The notes beneath the pieces are model-generated. The model worked only from the letters and a program-made list of their open reading frames with translations, searched no databases and was not told where the DNA came from. A stretch of 7,699 bases of DNA, taken from NCBI GenBank assembly GCA_022402505.1, contig JAKRSE010000333.1:1-7699 (forward strand). The letters are read 5' to 3'. This document shows positions 5,790-7,699 of this stretch, in pieces (position 1 is the first letter of the stretch; the number at the start of each line of letters is the position of its first letter). The position numbers and the translations under genes were made by a program. This DNA is from Fimbriimonadaceae bacterium (GTDB lineage Bacteria; Armatimonadota; Fimbriimonadia; Fimbriimonadales; Fimbriimonadaceae).

Positions 5790-6926
5790 TCAGAACGGCC
5801 GGAACGCCGCCGGGACCTGGAGGGCTTCCATGATCAGCCAGAGCAGGGCCTGAGCGACGAGCGAGCCGGCCATGATCTGCAGAATGCCGCTGGACGCGAT
5901 CCTTTGCAGAACGGTCGGCGGCCGGTTCGACTCGGTCTGAAGCCGGGCCAGAAGCGCCCGCCCTGATCGGATGCCCGCCTCGATCTGCCGATCCGTCGGC
6001 GGACGAGTCGTGACCCAGTATTGAGCCAGCGAACCCAGCGGCCGCCAGAGGATGAGCGCGGCGAGGAAGGCGACCAGGAGGGCGAGGTCGGGAGAGGGGA
6101 AGAGACCGCTGCCGAAGACTCCCAGAAAGACGGCGGCTCCCATCGCGAGATTCGTGCCGCATCGCGGATGGATGCGAGGCATGCGGCGAACGATCTCCGG
6201 CCGCAGCTCCTCGCCCCGCTCGATGGCGTGGACCACCATGTGTTCGGCTGCGTGGTAGCCCGCGAGAGGCAGAAGCCGGATCCCCACCAGGAACAGGGCG
6301 AGCGCCGTCGCGTGGACTGCAGGTCCGACCCACGGCTGAACCAGAATCCGCTCCGGCAGCTGCAGGGCCATCCACATGGCAGCCGACTGGCCCAGGATGA
6401 AAAGGGAAAAGAGGATCGCCCCCGTCAGAACCAGCGAGGTCCAGTGCACGCCTGCCCCGACGGCCCCGTTGGTCAGGTAGACCCCGGAGGGCGTGGCCAT
6501 GCCGCCGACGATGCGAGGCCGATGAATCTCCCGAGGTGTCGAGAGGAGCGCCGAGGCGGTGATGAGGCCGTGGCACCAGCCCTGCGCATCGACGACGGGC
6601 AGAACTCCTTGGCCCGAGGACTCCATCCTCCTCAGAGCGACGGCGCCTGCTTCGGCCGGCGAGACGGTGGGGCCTCCCGGGCGGATTGCGGCCCCGATCG
6701 GATCGGCTTCGTCGGCCCCTTCAGCTGCCATCCGGACCAGATCCTCCTCCCGGATCATCCCGAAGTAGAGCCCTTCGTGGGTCACGGGGAGGGCGGAGAC
6801 TTCGTCTTCCTGCATCCGCCGGGCGGCACGGGCCTGGGAAGCGCTCGAATCCAGGGGCTCGACCCATCGGCAGAGACTGCCGACGGGGCGGGCGAGGGGC
6901 GAATCGAGGCGCGGAGGGAGATTCAC
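5790..6926 (-). CDS. Membrane protein joining two CBS domains to a DUF1385 core
   Basis: The 378-residue product starts with two CBS repeats (about residues 14-68 and 77-129; SALPVTHEGLYFGMIREEDL and QGVLPVVDAQGWCHGLIT), modules that commonly bind adenine nucleotides and control an attached domain. A DUF1385 region follows. GGMATPSGVYLTNG (141-154) stands where the family usually has GGQAVIEGVMMRG. Next come membrane segments (about 163-187 and 203-220), the hallmark YHAAEHMVVHAIERGEEL (224-241) and RIHPRCGTN (251-259), more membrane segments (about 260-295), and the closing TTRPPTDRQIEAGI. An added C-terminal hydrophobic stretch (about 349-370) follows. The His, Glu and Cys in the two hallmark motifs could bind a metal, but this is inference; DUF1385 has no settled function that I know. 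GTG 6926 is preferred because of its good ribosome-binding site, and the next ATG (residue 38) would cut into the first CBS repeat. It lies 46 bases behind the acyl-CoA synthetase gene, probably in one operon. Confidence 0.87.
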   Translation of the reverse strand: MNLPPRLDSPLARPVGSLCRWVEPLDSSASQARAARRMQEDEVSALPVTHEGLYFGMIREEDLVRMAAEGADEADPIGAAIRPGGPTVSPAEAGAVALRRMESSGQGVLPVVDAQGWCHGLITASALLSTPREIHRPRIVGGMATPSGVYLTNGAVGAGVHWTSLVLTGAILFSLFILGQSAAMWMALQLPERILVQPWVGPAVHATALALFLVGIRLLPLAGYHAAEHMVVHAIERGEELRPEIVRRMPRIHPRCGTNLAMGAAVFLGVFGSGLFPSPDLALLVAFLAALILWRPLGSLAQYWVTTRPPTDRQIEAGIRSGRALLARLQTESNRPPTVLQRIASSGILQIMAGSLVAQALLWLIMEALQVPAAFRPF

Positions 6927-6934
6927 AGACGAAG

Positions 6935-6941
6935 CTCCCCC
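6935..6941 (-). promoter_or_regulatory. Ribosome-binding site supporting the GTG start at 6926
   Basis: On the minus strand GGGGGAG lies 8 bases ahead of GTG (6926-6924). It is the clearest ribosome-binding site on this strand and decides for the GTG start of the CBS-DUF1385 gene. I see no terminator in the 46-base spacer 6927-6972. Confidence 0.55.
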
Positions 6942-6972
6942 GATTGAAGCACAGGAGGGATCGAGGCGGCCT

Positions 6973-7699
6973 TCAGGACCCGGAGTTCACCAGCGAGCTG
7001 AGGGCCGAGTCGTACCGCTCCCGGACGACCTTGCGCTTGACCTTCATGGACGGGGTCAGTTCGCCCTCGTCGATGGAGAGGGCCCGCCCGAGGACGGTGT
7101 GCCGCTTCACCTTTTCGAAGTCGGCCAGGCCGGCGTTCACCCGGTCCACCTCGGCTTTGATCAGAGCCTCGGCCTGCGGCAGTGTGATCAGGGCCTCGTC
7201 GGAGGCGAAGGCGACGCCGTCGCGCTTCATTCGGTCCCCGAGGGCGGCGAAGTCCGGAATCACCAGGGCATAGCAGAAGTGCGAACCGTCGCCGAAGACG
7301 ACCGCCTCCTGAATGTAGTCGCTCTGCTTCAGGAGATTTTCGATCTTCTGCGGGGCGACGTTCTTGCCGTTGCTCAGGACGATCAGGTCCTTCTTGCGGT
7401 CGGTGATCTTCAGACTGCCGTTCTCGAGTTCGCCGATGTCGCCCGTCTTGAACCAGCCGTCTTCGGTGAAGGCGGCCTTGGTCTCTTCGGGGAGATTGTA
7501 GTAGCCCGCCATGATGCTGCGGCCGCGGAAGAGGATTTCACCATCTTCGGCGATCTTCATCTCGACTCCCTTGAGGGGCGGGCCGACGGTCCAGGGGCGG
7601 TTGTCCTCCGGCAGGTTGAGGTTGCTGGCGGCGCAGGCTTCGGTGAGTCCGTACCCTTGCAGCACGGTCAGCCCGAGGGCGAGGTAGAAGTCGGCTGTG
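6973..7699 (-). CDS. Long-chain acyl-CoA synthetase (AMP-forming, FAA1/COG1022-like), C-terminal part
   Basis: The enzyme activates fatty acids with ATP to acyl-adenylate and then to acyl-CoA, feeding lipid synthesis or beta-oxidation. Only the last 241 residues are inside the window; the frame stays open through the right edge and would continue for roughly 350 residues in a full-length member. The visible order is VLQGYGLTEA (adenine and substrate motif), a GEILFRGRSIMAGYYN segment, GWFKTGDIGEL (the ATP-ribose aspartate), ITDRKKDLIVLSNGKNVAPQ (hinge) and the FAA1-type C-terminal end LTPSMKVKRKVV with its lysines. The small C-terminal domain has the helical insert seen in FAA1/FadD15-type enzymes rather than the shorter E. 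coli FadD-like form. The GTG at 7665 is internal, because TADFYLALGLT is encoded just before it and matches the family. The CBS-DUF1385 gene follows 46 bases downstream. Confidence 0.94.
   Translation of the reverse strand, partial: TADFYLALGLTVLQGYGLTEACAASNLNLPEDNRPWTVGPPLKGVEMKIAEDGEILFRGRSIMAGYYNLPEETKAAFTEDGWFKTGDIGELENGSLKITDRKKDLIVLSNGKNVAPQKIENLLKQSDYIQEAVVFGDGSHFCYALVIPDFAALGDRMKRDGVAFASDEALITLPQAEALIKAEVDRVNAGLADFEKVKRHTVLGRALSIDEGELTPSMKVKRKVVRERYDSALSSLVNSGS

Noticed and set aside
5092..6576. Minus-strand open frame of 494 codons spanning two genes
   Set aside because: It crosses the unknown plus-strand gene and lies in another frame of the CBS-DUF1385 gene. Its composition is that of a frame shadow.
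6021..6947. Plus-strand open frame of 308 codons opposite the CBS-DUF1385 gene
   Set aside because: It is rich in Arg, Asp and Gln with no motif, while the minus strand shows CBS and DUF1385 hallmarks.

Overview
The window is GC-rich bacterial chromosome with tightly packed genes and no tRNA, rRNA, CRISPR array, insertion sequence or phage gene that I can see. All coding assignments rest on reading the translations and motifs. No database was searched. The gene set (mreBCD, a hexameric-type glutamate dehydrogenase, a PhyH-family dioxygenase, a DUF1385 membrane protein and a FAA1-like acyl-CoA synthetase) fits a free-living, rod-forming, peptidoglycan-containing bacterium. The divergent DUF1385 protein and the overall style suggest a deep-branching phylum such as Armatimonadota, but that placement is a guess.

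Layout, left to right. (1) At 2-205 is the C-terminal end of a plus-strand gene of unknown function, ending in a glycine-rich tail of three 9-residue repeats. (2) At 306-3878 is a plus-strand cluster mreB-mreC-mreD-gdhA. The mreC/mreD and mreD/gdhA junctions are both 4-base ATGA overlaps, so a central nitrogen enzyme appears to be translated together with the cell-shape genes. A perfect 14-bp hairpin at 3886-3921 follows and probably ends this unit. (3) At 3948-4775 is a plus-strand PhyH-family Fe(II)/2-oxoglutarate dioxygenase. An 82-base spacer with inverted repeats leads to a plus-strand gene (4858-5784) for a single-pass membrane-anchored protein that I do not recognise. (4) On the minus strand, a partial long-chain acyl-CoA synthetase (6973-7699, running off the right edge) lies just upstream of a membrane protein (5790-6926) that joins two CBS domains to a DUF1385 core. 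The last two groups are convergent, with only 5 bases between their stop codons.

How the genes may work together. MreB, MreC and MreD form the elongasome scaffold that links cytoplasmic filaments to peptidoglycan synthesis. The usual partners PBP2 and RodA do not follow mreD here. Glutamate dehydrogenase takes that place and could tie glutamate supply, the source of D-Glu and of amino groups for the wall, to elongation, though this is inference. The right-hand pair could be a lipid or membrane-related operon with a nucleotide-sensing membrane protein, also inference.

I found no clear new multi-gene system. The items most worth a second look are the CBS-DUF1385 fusion, the mreD-gdhA coupling, the unknown anchored protein at 4858-5784, and the unusual start regions of mreB and mreC.
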